Assembly: GCF_003816055.1 (NCBI RefSeq)
Contig: NZ_CP033906.1
Location: 372,001-436,000, forward strand
Origin: Bacillus sp. FJAT-42376
Lineage (GTDB): Bacteria > Bacillota > Bacilli > Bacillales > Bacillaceae
Direction of reading: 5' to 3'
DNA: 64,000 nucleotides
In this document: in pieces, positions 1 through 14,849 of the stretch
Numbering within the stretch: the first letter of the stretch is position 1
How the letters are laid out: each line of letters starts with the position of its first letter
The notes under the pieces: model-generated
Told to the model about the DNA's origin: nothing
What the model saw: the letters and a program-made list of their open reading frames with translations, nothing else
The model's database searches: none
Made by a program: the position numbers and the translations under genes

Positions 1-3656
<3,656 letters not shown>

Positions 3657-3733
3657 TTTATTCAAGTAAGGCTTCTAATACTCGTGAAGCACATCGTTAT
3701 CTAGTTTTGAAAGAGCAATCTTTCAACTTTATA

Positions 3734-3850
<117 letters not shown>

Positions 3851-3860
3851 CAAGAAAAAA

Positions 3861-3890
3861 AAGGCTTGCCCCTTGGGGCGGGCCTTTTTT
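3861..3890 (+). terminator. rRNA operon terminator
   Basis: A GC-rich hairpin (AAGGCTTGCCCC, loop TT, GGGGCGGGCCTT) runs into a T tract, 10 bases after 5S. This is a typical intrinsic terminator closing the rRNA operon. Confidence 0.92.
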
Positions 3891-4457
3891 GTGTTTTGGT
3901 GCGGAAGATACGCCAAGGATAGGAGAAGGATGCGGTAAGGCGAATACTCGATACAGAGAGACCATGATCCTGTTTTAGGGTTTCGATCATATAGGAAGAT
4001 GTTCGATCATAAATCCCCTGCGAAGGGAAAGAGATTATTTAACGAGGATCCTGCGAAGGTCGAATCCAGCCGAAAAGTCGATATCCTTCCCATTTCGGCC
4101 TATAAAACAGAATAATAGCTGATATATTTTCATTTCGGCCGATAAATCGAAATGGTAGCCGATATAGTCATGTCAGCCGATCAATAGCGAATGATCTACA
4201 ACTGACTCCTATAAAACGGGGGGTCTGCCGATGCGAGTCCGGGGACGGCCCCGAAATCCTGTCTGATACGCATAGTAAAGATTGAAAGCATACATAGACA
4301 GCGAGGTCCAATCAAACGGACAGAAGTATCCATCATCATCAGCTCAAAAATCCGCCCCAGAGCCAATTTTACTTTTAGAGACATACACAGATGGGCGAAA
4401 GCCTACATACATTAAGGGCAGAAGGTCATTACGGAACCTGTAAAAATTCTGAAATTT
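3891..4457. other. Gene-poor gap between rRNA operon and csfB, with degenerate short repeats
   Basis: I see no convincing gene in these roughly 570 bases. Short open frames on both strands lack ribosome-binding sites and family resemblance. Degenerate repeats are present: two units beginning CATTTCGGCC at 4091 and 4131, each followed by an AT stretch and a GAA...TAGC(T/C)GATAT tail, with weaker echoes at about 4060 and 4170. A TTCGATCATA motif also occurs twice near 3980-4015. The B. subtilis genes xpaC and yaaN, which I recall near this place, are absent here. Confidence 0.5.
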
Positions 4458-4487
4458 GTATACAAATTGCCGCCGCTGGGCAAAATA
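4458..4487 (+). promoter_or_regulatory. Predicted sigma-F (or sigma-G) promoter of csfB
   Basis: The -35 element GTATA (4458-4462), a 15-base spacer and the -10 element GGGCAAAATA (4478-4487) fit the forespore sigma-F consensus GYATA-N15-GGNNANAMTR at every defined position. The ribosome-binding site follows within 10 bases, giving a very short leader. csfB of B. subtilis is known to be forespore-transcribed. Confidence 0.8.
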
Positions 4488-4507
4488 GCAGTATGGAGGT
4501 GGAGAAG

Positions 4508-4711
4508 ATGAGCGGAGAATTATTCGGAATTCCAAAAGGGGAACCTTGCATTGTTTGCGATGAATGCAAGCCAGATGGAATTCATCTCTATACAAGCTTT
4601 ATATGTACAGAGTGTGAGAAAGAAATGGTGGCTACTGATCCCATTGATCCCAGATATGATTATTATGTAAAAAAATTAAAAAGTGTAAAAGCACCGCCGC
4701 TGTATTCTTAA
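4508..4711 (+). CDS. csfB: Anti-sigma-G factor Gin (CsfB)
   Basis: A 67-residue zinc-binding protein that in B. subtilis binds sigma-G, and also sigma-E, keeping late sporulation sigma factors silent until the right stage. Two CxxC pairs (Cys14/Cys17 and Cys33/Cys36) form the zinc site, followed by the conserved C-terminal block YYVKKLKS...PPLYS. The start at 4508 is chosen because GGAGGTGGAGA lies just upstream; an in-frame longer reading from 4391 has no such site and would begin before the predicted promoter. It stands alone between a forespore promoter and a terminator. The B. subtilis neighbours xpaC and yaaN are not present between it and yaaO. Confidence 0.93.
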   Translation: MSGELFGIPKGEPCIVCDECKPDGIHLYTSFICTECEKEMVATDPIDPRYDYYVKKLKSVKAPPLYS

Positions 4712-4712
4712 T

Positions 4713-4740
4713 GACCTGAAAAAGGTCTTTTTCTTTTTTT
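4713..4740 (+). terminator. Terminator after csfB
   Basis: A short hairpin (GACC, loop TGAAAAA, GGTC) is followed by a long T-rich tract. The stem is short, so termination may be incomplete. Confidence 0.55.
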
Positions 4741-4791
4741 CTCCCTGATTTGCATAACGGCGGAATCGGTGCTGAAGTAAGGAACAAAAAT

Positions 4792-4800
4792 TGGTATAAT
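4792..4800 (+). promoter_or_regulatory. Extended -10 promoter for yaaO-tmk operon
   Basis: TGG followed by a perfect TATAAT at 4795-4800 makes an extended -10 element. No good -35 is seen 17 bases upstream, as is common for extended -10 promoters. It is 36 bases before the chosen yaaO start. Confidence 0.55.
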
Positions 4801-4836
4801 GGATATAACGTATTTGAAGGATGGGACCTATTGCTT

Positions 4837-6258
4837 ATGTATACTCCATTGTTTTCAGCGCTTATGAAGCATCAAGAAAAAAATCCGGTGTCATTTCATG
4901 TGCCGGGCCATAAAAACGGCGGGCTATTCCCTAAGGAGGCAGCTTCTTTTTATCAGGATTTACTGAAGCTCGATCTGACCGAATTATCCGGGCTGGACGA
5001 TCTTCATGATCCCCATGGAGTGATTGAGGAGGCGCAGAGCCTTGCTGCTTCTTTATATGGAGCGGAAAAGACCTTCTTTCTTGTTAATGGGTCAACTTCC
5101 GGTAATCTCGCCATGATTCTCGCCTGCTGCGGAGAAGGGGACACCGTCCTTGTACAGCGCAATAGCCATAAATCGATAATGAACGCATTGGAGCTTGCTA
5201 AAGCTGCACCAGTCTTTTTAAGTCCTAAAATAGATGAGGCCCTGCAGGTTCCTTCTTATGTAGAAGAGGAGCACGTGGCGGCCGCGATAAAGGCCAATCC
5301 TCACGCAAAGGCTTTGATCCTAACAAATCCGAGTTATTACGGGGTGGCAGCAGACCTCTCCAGCACAATTCGCCTTGCCCACTCTTTTAATATTCCGGTA
5401 TTAGTGGATGAAGCACATGGGGCACATTTCGGAGCAGGTGCTCCATTCCCGGAATCGTCGCTTGCAGCCGGGGCAGATGCCGTTGTCCAATCAGCTCACA
5501 AAACGCTGCCTGCCATGACGATGGGGTCCTATCTGCATATAAACAGCCGGCTGCTTTCCTTGGAAAAGACGGCAAAAATGCTATCCATGATACAGACTAG
5601 CAGTCCTTCCTATCCAATTATGGCTTCACTGGACCTCGCACGGGGGTATATGGAAAAGGTGAAAGTGTCAGGAAAAGCTAAGGAAATCGCAGAAGGCGCA
5701 AAGAAAATAAATGAGTATTTCGATTCTATAGAGGGAATTAGAACGGTAAGGACGAAGGATCCAAAAGCAGTGCAGGATCCTTTGAAACTATCCATTATCT
5801 CTGAAAAAGGGCTTACTGGTTTTGAGCTGCAGGAACAGTTTGAACGGCATGGAATCTATGGAGAGCTCGCAGATGAAAGGAATTTTCTTCTCGTTTTAAA
5901 TTTTGGAGAGATGAATTTCCGCAGCAGGAGTCTGGAACAAGAACTGCCGCAAATCGAAGGCTCCCGCCGGGAAACTCCGCCTATTCCTTTCCCTACCTTG
6001 CCAGCATCAGGACTTGCCCTGTCATACTCTGAAATGTCAGGCAGGGGAACAGAAGAGATTCCGCTGAACCAAACAGAAGGAAGAGTGATGGCTGAGCCCA
6101 TCATCCCTTATCCGCCTGGAATCCCCATCATACTGGCCGGGGAAAGAATGAGTGAAGAGCATCTGCATTGGATTTTTCAGCTGAAAAAAAGCGGAGCACG
6201 GTTTCAGGGGAAGCAAAATGGATATTTCCAAACCGCAGCTGTATATAAGAAAGGTTGA
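4837..6258 (+). CDS. yaaO: Orn/Lys/Arg decarboxylase family protein YaaO
   Basis: A 473-residue PLP-dependent enzyme of the fold-I group that includes arginine and lysine decarboxylases. The N-terminal motif FHVPGHKNG, the VDEAHGAHF block (the Asp binds the PLP ring nitrogen) and the SAHKT block with the Schiff-base lysine at about residue 222 are all present. The substrate cannot be told from sequence; B. subtilis YaaO is a paralogue of the arginine decarboxylase SpeA. ATG 4837 is chosen because the protein then begins like the family (MYTPLF...) and starts after the -10 element; a 29-residue upstream extension would start before the promoter. It overlaps or abuts tmk, suggesting one operon running to yabA. 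Confidence 0.85.
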   Translation: MYTPLFSALMKHQEKNPVSFHVPGHKNGGLFPKEAASFYQDLLKLDLTELSGLDDLHDPHGVIEEAQSLAASLYGAEKTFFLVNGSTSGNLAMILACCGEGDTVLVQRNSHKSIMNALELAKAAPVFLSPKIDEALQVPSYVEEEHVAAAIKANPHAKALILTNPSYYGVAADLSSTIRLAHSFNIPVLVDEAHGAHFGAGAPFPESSLAAGADAVVQSAHKTLPAMTMGSYLHINSRLLSLEKTAKMLSMIQTSSPSYPIMASLDLARGYMEKVKVSGKAKEIAEGAKKINEYFDSIEGIRTVRTKDPKAVQDPLKLSIISEKGLTGFELQEQFERHGIYGELADERNFLLVLNFGEMNFRSRSLEQELPQIEGSRRETPPIPFPTLPASGLALSYSEMSGRGTEEIPLNQTEGRVMAEPIIPYPPGIPIILAGERMSEEHLHWIFQLKKSGARFQGKQNGYFQTAAVYKKG

Positions 6259-6263
6259 GTAGA

Positions 6264-6893
6264 TTGTCAGGCTGTTTTATTACATTTGAAGGTCCGGAAG
6301 GTGCCGGAAAAACAACCATATTAAAAGAAATTCACAAAAAACTGCAGAATGAGGGGATTGAAACGGTCGCAACCCGTGAACCCGGCGGCATTAAAATCGC
6401 CGAACAAATTCGCAGTGTCATTTTAGATATAGAGAATACCGAAATGGATCCAAGAACAGAAGCTCTTTTATATGCGGCTGCCAGAAGACAGCACTTAGTT
6501 GAAAAAGTGATGCCCGCACTGAAAGAAGAGAAAGTCGTTCTTTGTGACCGGTTTTTAGACAGTTCCCTTGCTTACCAGGGGTATGCGAGAGAATTAGGAA
6601 TGGAAGAGGTTCTTTCTATTAATCTTTTCGCCATTGAAGGTGTACTGCCGGACTTGACTATTTATTTTGATATTGATGCCGAAAAAGGGCTGAAACGGGT
6701 CTACGCAGGAGAAAATAGAGAAATAAACCGGCTCGATCAAGAAGATCTCCAGTTTCATCATAACGTTCAAAAAGGCTATCAGCGTTTAATAGAGGAGTAT
6801 CCGGAGCGAATCAAGACGGTCAATGCGGACCAGGCGCCGGAGCAAGTAGCAGAGGAAGTATGGGCGCTTATTCAAACTACACTATCCCGATAA
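6264..6893 (+). CDS. tmk: Thymidylate kinase
   Basis: Phosphorylates dTMP to dTDP, a required step in dTTP synthesis. The 209-residue protein has the P-loop GPEGAGKT (residues 10-17), the TREPGG block and the CDRFLDSS motif, and is of normal length. Translation probably starts at TTG 6264 ([10 protein letters not shown]), nine bases after AAAGG; the alternative TTG at 6255 would sit directly on that ribosome-binding site. The gene lies immediately after yaaO and before darA, as in B. subtilis, ahead of the delta-prime gene of DNA polymerase III. Confidence 0.95.
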   Translation: MSGCFITFEGPEGAGKTTILKEIHKKLQNEGIETVATREPGGIKIAEQIRSVILDIENTEMDPRTEALLYAAARRQHLVEKVMPALKEEKVVLCDRFLDSSLAYQGYARELGMEEVLSINLFAIEGVLPDLTIYFDIDAEKGLKRVYAGENREINRLDQEDLQFHHNVQKGYQRLIEEYPERIKTVNADQAPEQVAEEVWALIQTTLSR

Positions 6894-7241
<348 letters not shown>

Positions 7242-7251
7242 GGAGTCGACT

Positions 7252-7692
7252 ATGAAAATAAATCAGGATATTCGAATTGCGGCGGATAAACGGGATTTGC
7301 GCAAGCAGGATGCCCCTTCAGCCGGGGGAAGCTTTCAGAGCGAGGTTTTAAAGGTTAGCGGACAAATGAAAGTCACCCAGCTGAATCAAATGATTCTGGA
7401 ACTTGAGACAGCCGGGGAGCGTTTATCACGCTCCAGAAATTTTCAGGACCTGGCAAAAGTAAAAGGGCTCGTAAAGAAAATTGTTCAGGAAGCTGTTGAT
7501 TACGGCTTGCAGCTAAAAGAGAGTAAAAGCTGGGATTTTCAAGGAAACAGCCGTTCTCTTACACTAGTCGAAAAAATAGACGAGAAGCTTGCAGGTTTGA
7601 CGGAAGATATCATGAATAAAGAAAAAAAAGCCATCGACATCCTTGGAACCGTCGGAGAAATAAAAGGGATGCTGGTTAATTTATATATTTAG
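7252..7692 (+). CDS. yaaR: YaaR family protein (DUF327)
   Basis: A 146-residue, mostly helical, highly charged protein of the YaaR family, whose role is not established. It has no signal peptide or membrane segment. ATG 7252 follows GAGGAGTCG at a good distance and lies 10 bases after darA, so the two are almost certainly co-translated. A longer in-frame reading inside darA has no support. The C-terminal half (ESKSWDFQG...LVEKIDEKL) resembles what I recall of B. subtilis YaaR. Confidence 0.85.
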   Translation: MKINQDIRIAADKRDLRKQDAPSAGGSFQSEVLKVSGQMKVTQLNQMILELETAGERLSRSRNFQDLAKVKGLVKKIVQEAVDYGLQLKESKSWDFQGNSRSLTLVEKIDEKLAGLTEDIMNKEKKAIDILGTVGEIKGMLVNLYI

Positions 7693-7705
7693 TGAGTGAT
7701 TGAAA

Positions 7706-8698
7706 ATGGACAGGACGTGGAAAGAGCTCGAATCGTATCAGCCGAGAGTGTTAAAGCTGCTCGAGAATAGTCTGAATAAGAACAGACTGGCCCATGCTTA
7801 CCTGTTCGAAGGGAAAAAGGGAACAGGTAAGAAAGAAACGGCTATTCTCCTCGCAAAAAGCTTTTTCTGTACAAGCAGGAAGGATGCAGCACCATGCGGA
7901 GGCTGCAGCAGCTGCCGGAGAATCGCTTCCGGGAATCACCCGGACCTCCATATTATTGAGCCGGATGGACTTTCCATAAAAAAGCATCAAATTCAAAGCC
8001 TCCAGGAAGAGTTTTCTAAAAAAGGACTGGAATCGGCTAAGAAGTTTTATATGATTTTGCAGGCTGATAAAATGACGGCCAATGCGGCAAACAGTCTTCT
8101 GAAATTTCTGGAAGAACCGGGAAAGGACACAATTGCTGTCCTGACGACAGAGCAGGTGCAGATGATTTTGAATACCATTCAGTCGAGATGCCAAGTGCTT
8201 CCTTTTAGTCCGCTGCCAGCGCAAATCATACGCCGGGAGCTTGAAAAAGAGGGAGTTATTGGGTATATGGCCGCTGCAGCCGCCCAAATGACGAACAGTC
8301 TTGAGGATGCTATCGAATTAAGTCGAAATGATTGGTTTGCAGAAGCAAGAGCGATAGTGATAAAATTGTATGAAGCCTTAACCGTTAGAAAAGAACAGGC
8401 CATTGTTTTTGTGCATACGATGTGGATGCCTTTTTTTTCTGATAAGGACAAGCAGGAACAAGGTCTGGACTTGCTATTATTTTTATATAAAGACCTTCTC
8501 TCCATCCAGGTGGGGATGGAAGAATCAATTATTTATATAGATATGAAGGAATCCTTGGAGAAAGAGGCCCTTCAAACAGGTCAGCAACGTATAACAGAGA
8601 AGGTATTGAGCATATTGGAAACCAAGCGTAAGCTTCATTCAAATGCGAACCCGCAGCTTTTGATGGAGCAGCTGGTTTTAACGTTGCAGGAGGGATAA
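7706..8698 (+). CDS. holB: DNA polymerase III subunit delta'
   Basis: The clamp-loader subunit that helps place the sliding clamp on DNA. The 330-residue protein has an AAA+ core with a P-loop-like GKKGTGKK (residues 36-43), a four-cysteine zinc module (CTSRKDAAPCGGCSSC) and the SRC motif (IQSRCQ) that supplies the arginine finger. ATG 7706 gives the family-like start MDRTWKEL; a TTG two codons earlier is possible. Its stop is directly followed by the ricT start, indicating coupled translation. Confidence 0.93.
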   Translation: MDRTWKELESYQPRVLKLLENSLNKNRLAHAYLFEGKKGTGKKETAILLAKSFFCTSRKDAAPCGGCSSCRRIASGNHPDLHIIEPDGLSIKKHQIQSLQEEFSKKGLESAKKFYMILQADKMTANAANSLLKFLEEPGKDTIAVLTTEQVQMILNTIQSRCQVLPFSPLPAQIIRRELEKEGVIGYMAAAAAQMTNSLEDAIELSRNDWFAEARAIVIKLYEALTVRKEQAIVFVHTMWMPFFSDKDKQEQGLDLLLFLYKDLLSIQVGMEESIIYIDMKESLEKEALQTGQQRITEKVLSILETKRKLHSNANPQLLMEQLVLTLQEG

Positions 8699-8700
8699 TT

Positions 8701-9528
8701 TTGTATGATGTAGTAGGTGTCCGGTTCAAAAAAGCCGGTAAGATATATTATTTCGACCCAAATGGGTTTGATATAAATGAGAACGATTGTGTGATCGTAG
8801 AAACCGTTCGGGGTGTAGAGTTCGGAAAAATTGTCGTTTCCAGTAAAAAAGTGGACGAGCATGATGTTGTGCTTCCGCTTAAAAAGGTCCTTCGAGTGGC
8901 GGATCAAAGAGATCGGATGCTTGTAGAAGAAAATCACGATGCTGCCTTGAAGGCATATGAAACGTGCCAGCAAAAAGTAACCGAACATGGACTTGATATG
9001 AAGCTTGTCGATGTCGAATATACATTTGACCGCAATAAGGTTATTTTTTACTTTACGGCGGATGGGCGAGTTGATTTCCGGGAGCTCGTAAAAGATTTGG
9101 CTTCGATTTTCAAAACGAGGATTGAGCTCAGGCAAATCGGAGTACGGGACGAAGCAAAAATGCTCGGCGGAATCGGTCCGTGCGGAAGAATGCTTTGCTG
9201 TTCTACATTTTTAGGAGATTTTGAGCCGGTAAGCATAAAAATGGCGAAGGATCAAAACCTTTCCCTGAATCCAACCAAAATCTCTGGTTTATGCGGCCGC
9301 CTGATGTGCTGCCTGAAATATGAAAATGATGAATATGAATCCGCTAAAGAGCTTTTGCCGGATTTAGGGGAAACGATTAAAACCCCGTCTGGAACAGGCA
9401 AAGTGGTTGGATTGAATATTTTAGAGCGGATCCTGCAGGTTCAGCTGAAAGAAAGAGACGGAGTCGTCGAATTCAGCTGGGAGGAGCTTCAGCAGGAAGG
9501 CGCTGTAACGATGCAATCCACAGAATGA
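8701..9528 (+). CDS. ricT: RicT (YaaT), RNA-processing/phosphorelay stimulating protein
   Basis: In B. subtilis this 275-residue protein joins YlbF and YmcA in the Y-complex, which carries iron-sulfur clusters, works with RNase Y in mRNA maturation and promotes biofilm formation, competence and sporulation. The PSP1 domain is very well conserved, with the cysteine clusters CGRMLCC and CGRLMCC likely to ligate the metal cluster. The start is TTG 8701, just after GGAGGG; the protein begins [13 protein letters not shown] as expected. It lies between holB and yabA. Confidence 0.95.
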   Translation: MYDVVGVRFKKAGKIYYFDPNGFDINENDCVIVETVRGVEFGKIVVSSKKVDEHDVVLPLKKVLRVADQRDRMLVEENHDAALKAYETCQQKVTEHGLDMKLVDVEYTFDRNKVIFYFTADGRVDFRELVKDLASIFKTRIELRQIGVRDEAKMLGGIGPCGRMLCCSTFLGDFEPVSIKMAKDQNLSLNPTKISGLCGRLMCCLKYENDEYESAKELLPDLGETIKTPSGTGKVVGLNILERILQVQLKERDGVVEFSWEELQQEGAVTMQSTE

Positions 9529-9538
9529 GGTGGAAAGT

Positions 9539-9904
9539 TTGGAGAAAAAAGAAATCTTCGAATCCGTGACCAGTTTAGAAGAGCAAATTGGATCCCTATA
9601 CAATCAGCTGGGTGAGCTAAAACAGCATATAGCACAATTGATCGAAGAAAATCAGGCCTTATCTTTGGAAAATCAGAATTTGAGAAGGCGGCTGGAACAA
9701 ACTTCTTCAGAAGAAAGCAGCCCTCACTCTGATGATAAAAAGGGACAGGATCACGATGACGAAGACAGTTTGGACATAGGTGAAGGGTATGATAACCTGG
9801 CAAGGCTTTATCAAGAAGGGTTTCATATCTGCAACGTCCATTACGGCAGTCTTAGAAAAGACGGAGATTGCCTTTTCTGTCTGTCATTTCTTAATAAAAA
9901 GTAG
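9539..9904 (+). CDS. yabA: Replication initiation control protein YabA
   Basis: A negative regulator of replication initiation that binds DnaA and the sliding clamp DnaN. The 121-residue protein has an N-terminal coiled coil (about residues 8-60), a variable acidic linker and a C-terminal zinc domain (HICNVHYGS...DCLFCLSF). TTG 9539 is preferred: GAGGTGG lies five to six bases upstream and the product starts MEKKEIF like the family. A GTG three codons upstream overlaps that site. It ends the holB-ricT-yabA run and is followed by a terminator. Confidence 0.94.
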   Translation: MEKKEIFESVTSLEEQIGSLYNQLGELKQHIAQLIEENQALSLENQNLRRRLEQTSSEESSPHSDDKKGQDHDDEDSLDIGEGYDNLARLYQEGFHICNVHYGSLRKDGDCLFCLSFLNKK

Positions 9905-9931
9905 CCTCCCTTTTATTTGGGGGCTTTTTTT
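9903..9931 (+). terminator. Terminator after yabA
   Basis: The hairpin AGCCTCCC / GGGGGCT with an eight-base AT loop runs into seven T residues. Confidence 0.8.
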
Positions 9932-9972
9932 ATGGAAGCTCCTGTTTAGATTTAGGCAGAAAGGAACTATAG

Positions 9973-10719
9973 ATGAACATGGAATTAACAGGTGATGAGA
10001 GACTGGATTATTTACTGGCAGAAAATCTCCGGATTATACAGAGTCCAAGCGTATTTGCCTTCTCGCTGGATGCCGTGCTGCTTTCAAAATTTGCATATAT
10101 GCCTATCCAGAAGGGGAATGTGATTGACCTATGTACAGGAAACGCAGTAGTTCCGCTTTTACTGAGCACACGATCAAAAGCCCGCATTACAGGAGTTGAA
10201 ATTCAGGAACGCCTGTATCAGATGGGGAAAAGAAGTGTGGAGTACAATTCCTTATCCGGTCAGATTGAAATGATTCACGGGGATCTTAAAGATATGCCTG
10301 CCAGACTCGGCTATCAAAAATTTGATGTCGTCACATGCAACCCTCCTTATTTTAAAACGCCTCAAAAAAGGGAGCAAAATGAGAACGAGCATCTGGCAAT
10401 CGCCCGGCATGAAATTCATTGTACGCTCGAAGATGTGGTACGGGTCAGCAGCCAGCTTGTCAGACCCGGCGGAAAAGTGGCATTTGTTCACCGGCCGGGC
10501 CGTCTCCTTGAAATTACGGAGTGGATGAAGCACTATAAGATTGAACCAAAACGGATTCAGTTCGTTTATCCAAAAAAAGGCCGTGAAGCGAACACTCTTT
10601 TAATAGAAGGAACAAAGGGCGGACAGCCCGATTTAAAGATTTTGCCGCCTTTGTTTGTATATGATGAACATAATGAATACACAAAGGAAGTCAGGACCAT
10701 CCTTTATGGAGAAGAATGA
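9973..10719 (+). CDS. yabB: tRNA1(Val) A37 N6-methyltransferase-like protein (TrmN6 family, YabB)
   Basis: A 248-residue class I SAM-dependent methyltransferase. The SAM-binding glycine region ([14 protein letters not shown]) and the catalytic NPPY motif ([10 protein letters not shown]) of adenine-N6 methylases are clear. By family it should methylate adenosine in RNA, in the way TrmN6 modifies A37 of a valine tRNA; the actual substrate in Bacillus is inferred. The ATG follows AAAGGAAC. The 3' end overlaps yazA by 14 bases. Confidence 0.88.
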   Translation: MNMELTGDERLDYLLAENLRIIQSPSVFAFSLDAVLLSKFAYMPIQKGNVIDLCTGNAVVPLLLSTRSKARITGVEIQERLYQMGKRSVEYNSLSGQIEMIHGDLKDMPARLGYQKFDVVTCNPPYFKTPQKREQNENEHLAIARHEIHCTLEDVVRVSSQLVRPGGKVAFVHRPGRLLEITEWMKHYKIEPKRIQFVYPKKGREANTLLIEGTKGGQPDLKILPPLFVYDEHNEYTKEVRTILYGEE

Positions 10720-11065
10720 ACATTGCTTTTATGTATTGAGGTGCAGGGACGGCAGTTTTTATGCCGGCTACACAAATGACCTATACAAACGGCTGAAAAC
10801 CCATAACGAAGGAAAGGGCGCGAAGTACACGAGAGCCCGTCTTCCTGTCGAGCTCTTATACGCTGCTCGTTTTGAAACGAAAAATGAGGCAATGAGTGAA
10901 GAATATCACTTTAAAAAAAGGTCAAGAAAAAGCAAGGAAAAATACCTGGAAGAGAATCTTCCTAACTGGAAAAGGATGAATGAGCATGCAGACACAGCAG
11001 AGCTTCAGGGAGAACACGGAAAAAGGGATGCTGTATCTTGTCCCGACGCCGATCGGCAATCTTGA
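10706..11065 (+). CDS. yazA: GIY-YIG nuclease-domain protein YazA
   Basis: A small GIY-YIG family protein related to UvrC N-termini and the SLX1 nuclease. The residues [16 protein letters not shown] give the YV...AGYT form of the GIY-YIG motif, followed by the conserved Arg in YKRLKTHN and the Glu of the SEEYHFKK block. The cellular substrate is unknown. At 119 residues it is longer than the roughly 99 I recall for B. subtilis, because its C-terminal 27 codons run into rsmI in another frame, an 80-base overlap. It also overlaps yabB, so the three genes are translationally coupled. Confidence 0.88.
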   Translation: MEKNEHCFYVLRCRDGSFYAGYTNDLYKRLKTHNEGKGAKYTRARLPVELLYAARFETKNEAMSEEYHFKKRSRKSKEKYLEENLPNWKRMNEHADTAELQGEHGKRDAVSCPDADRQS

Positions 11066-11864
11066 AGACATGACATTCAGGGCCATTCGTATTTTAAAAG
11101 AAGCAGATTTGATTGCTGCAGAGGATACGAGACAGACAAAAAAACTATGCAATCATTTTGAAATTGATACACCTCTAACAAGCTATCATGAGCACAATAA
11201 AGAAAGCAGCGGATACAAGATCATTGATTATTTAAATGAAGGGAAAACCATTGCTTTGGTGAGCGACGCAGGGATGCCCACCATCTCGGATCCGGGTAGC
11301 GAACTGGTTGCCGCTGCGCTGGAAGAAAATCTGACAGTCGTTCCGCTGCCCGGTGCCAATGCGGCTTTAACGGCTCTGATTGCTTCAGGACTGACACCCC
11401 AGCCCTTTTTCTTTTATGGATTTTTAAACCGCCAGAAGAAAGAAAAGAAAAAAGAGCTGGAGAAGCTGAAATCCCGGCAGGAAACGATCATTTTTTATGA
11501 GTCTCCGCACAGACTGAAGGATACACTTTCTATAATGGAAGAGATTTTAGGGAATCGGCAGGTTGTTCTTTCCCGGGAGTTGACGAAAAAATTCGAAGAG
11601 TTCATTCGGGGGTCTCTTTCAGAAGCAAATGAGTGGGCGAGGTCAAACGAGGTTAGAGGAGAGTTTTGCCTCATTGTAGAAGGATCATCAGACGAGCAGG
11701 AAAGCCTTGAAGAAGATCTTTGGTGGAATGATATGGGTATAATCACCCATATTGAACACTATATCGAAAAAGGAATTTCATCGAAGGAAGCCATTAGAAC
11801 TGTGGCATTAGACCGGGGAATTCCGAAGCGGGAAGTATATAATGCGTACCATAAGGAGCAATAA
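10986..11864 (+). CDS. rsmI: 16S rRNA (cytidine-1402 2'-O) methyltransferase
   Basis: RsmI methylates the ribose of C1402 in the decoding centre of 16S rRNA. The 292-residue protein of the tetrapyrrole-methylase fold shows [18 protein letters not shown], the [11 protein letters not shown] block, [13 protein letters not shown] and the PLPGANA motif. ATG 10986 is about eight bases after an AGGA site, whereas ATG 10980 is too close to it. The C-terminal extension (about residues 240-292) is the helical tail seen in Bacillus. It is followed by a terminator shared with abrB on the other strand. Confidence 0.93.
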   Translation: MQTQQSFRENTEKGMLYLVPTPIGNLEDMTFRAIRILKEADLIAAEDTRQTKKLCNHFEIDTPLTSYHEHNKESSGYKIIDYLNEGKTIALVSDAGMPTISDPGSELVAAALEENLTVVPLPGANAALTALIASGLTPQPFFFYGFLNRQKKEKKKELEKLKSRQETIIFYESPHRLKDTLSIMEEILGNRQVVLSRELTKKFEEFIRGSLSEANEWARSNEVRGEFCLIVEGSSDEQESLEEDLWWNDMGIITHIEHYIEKGISSKEAIRTVALDRGIPKREVYNAYHKEQ

Positions 11865-11880
11865 TCGAATTTTGGGTAAG

Positions 11881-11909
11881 AAAAAAGTCCCTGTTTTAGG
11901 GACTTTTTC
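11881..11909. terminator. Bidirectional terminator between rsmI and abrB
   Basis: AAAAAGTCCCTG, loop TTTT, AGGGACTTTTT: a symmetric hairpin with A tract on one side and T tract on the other. It can therefore end transcripts of both rsmI (+) and abrB (-). Confidence 0.88.
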
Positions 11910-11911
11910 AT

Positions 11912-12193
11912 TTATTTAGATTGAAATTGGTTTTGGATTTCCTGGATCAGCTGCTCAGCGCCTTCTTTGCTTAGCACCAATTTGCCGTTTGCCAATGTCA
12001 TGTTGTCATCTGAAACTTCACCAGTCACGTGGCAAGTCATGTTTGGCTTGTATTTTTTAAGAATGATTCTTTCATCATCCACGTAGATTTCAAGAGCATC
12101 TTTTTCTGCAATTCCTAGTGTACGGCGCAATTCAATCGGAATCACCACGCGGCCTAGTTCATCAACTTTACGTACAATACCTGTAGATTTCAT
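11912..12193 (-). CDS. abrB: Transition-state regulator AbrB
   Basis: A global DNA-binding regulator that represses many stationary-phase genes during growth. The 93-residue protein begins MKSTGIVRKVDELGRVVIPIEL, the swapped-hairpin AbrB DNA-binding domain, nearly identical to B. subtilis; the C-terminal half (residues about 55-93) is the multimerisation part. The start at 12193 (complement) is preceded by GGGAGGAG. It is the only well-supported minus-strand gene in the window, divergent from metS. Two adjacent Spo0A boxes lie between its promoter and the ribosome-binding site, so repression by Spo0A is expected. Confidence 0.96.
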   Translation of the reverse strand: MKSTGIVRKVDELGRVVIPIELRRTLGIAEKDALEIYVDDERIILKKYKPNMTCHVTGEVSDDNMTLANGKLVLSKEGAEQLIQEIQNQFQSK

Positions 12194-12241
12194 TGAATAT
12201 TCTCCTCCCGTTTTTGCTATATATGCGTTTTTTCTATTAAC

Positions 12242-12258
12242 TTCGTCATTATTCGACA
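12242..12258 (-). promoter_or_regulatory. Tandem Spo0A boxes controlling abrB
   Basis: Read on the minus strand this is TGTCGAA-TAA-TGACGAA: one consensus 0A box (TGTCGAA) and one single-mismatch box three bases apart. They lie just downstream of the predicted start of transcription, the arrangement by which Spo0A represses abrB in B. subtilis. Confidence 0.88.
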
Positions 12259-12276
12259 AAATTCATTTGCTTCATA

Positions 12277-12305
12277 AGCATAACAGTGTTTCCAAATTAC
12301 GTCAA
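12277..12305 (-). promoter_or_regulatory. Sigma-A promoter of abrB
   Basis: On the minus strand, TTGACG (12305-12300), a 17-base spacer and TATGCT (12282-12277). Transcription would begin near 12270, placing the Spo0A boxes around +12 to +28. Confidence 0.75.
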
Positions 12306-12581
12306 TAATTTTGTTTCGGATAATTATCAAACAAAATCAATTTATCTAGATTTGCTTGATGTGACAAGGTTTTAGTAAAAAACAATACCCTAAAAAATAG
12401 GGGAATAAACCGAAAACAGCCAGTAAAACATTATACCGCTAATAGTTTTCTAGTTACCTAATTATAAACATCCTTCGACAAAATTCAACATATTTTTAAC
12501 AAATCCAGCATTTGGATGGTCTGCAATATTATATAATTCATGAATCCCCTGAATTTTTTGTCCATACATCGGTATATTTTC
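12306..12581. other. AT-rich abrB-metS intergenic region
   Basis: No gene is seen. The stretch is strongly AT-rich and carries one more isolated TTCGACA (12474-12480, a Spo0A-box match on the minus strand), whose role is unclear because it is about 200 bases from both promoters. Confidence 0.5.
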
Positions 12582-12609
12582 TTGATATTGAAGGCTAAGA
12601 TGGTATCAT
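12582..12609 (+). promoter_or_regulatory. Sigma-A promoter of metS
   Basis: TTGATA (12582-12587), 16-base spacer, TATCAT (12604-12609) preceded by TGG, an extended -10. It gives a leader of about 78 bases before metS. Confidence 0.65.
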
Positions 12610-12618
12610 AAAGAGTAG

Positions 12619-14673
<2,055 letters not shown>

Positions 14674-14699
14674 GTCTCCGAAAGCATACAATTTGTCGA

Positions 14700-14746
14700 A
14701 AGAGGTGTTCCACGTGTAACATTTTGGTGGAACGCCTCTTTTTTTG
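14700..14746 (+). terminator. Terminator after metS
   Basis: AGAGGTGTTCCAC pairs with GTGGAACGCCTCT, followed by seven T residues. The stem is 13 bp with one mismatched or wobble position. Confidence 0.9.
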
Positions 14747-14849
14747 TTAGGATTTGTTAAAGCGAAATGTTTTAACGGATGCTTTTAAAGCAGAGCGCAT
14801 AAAAAGCCACGGCCTCCAATGAAAAAACAAAGGATTTACTTTTTGTTAG

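Noticed and set aside
4196-4384. 62-codon minus-strand open frame before csfB
   Set aside because: No ribosome-binding site and no recognisable domain; it overlaps a degenerate repeat region.
7751-8287. 178-codon minus-strand open frame opposite holB
   Set aside because: Antisense to a clear holB gene with intact motifs; the composition (many Ser, Cys, Leu, His) is typical of a shadow frame.
12474-12480. Extra Spo0A box in the abrB-metS gap
   Set aside because: It is about 200 bases from the abrB promoter and 110 from the metS promoter; too isolated to call a site.
14694-14700. Exact Spo0A-box sequence TGTCGAA at the end of metS
   Set aside because: It lies at the base of the metS terminator, away from any promoter; several such 7-mers are expected by chance.
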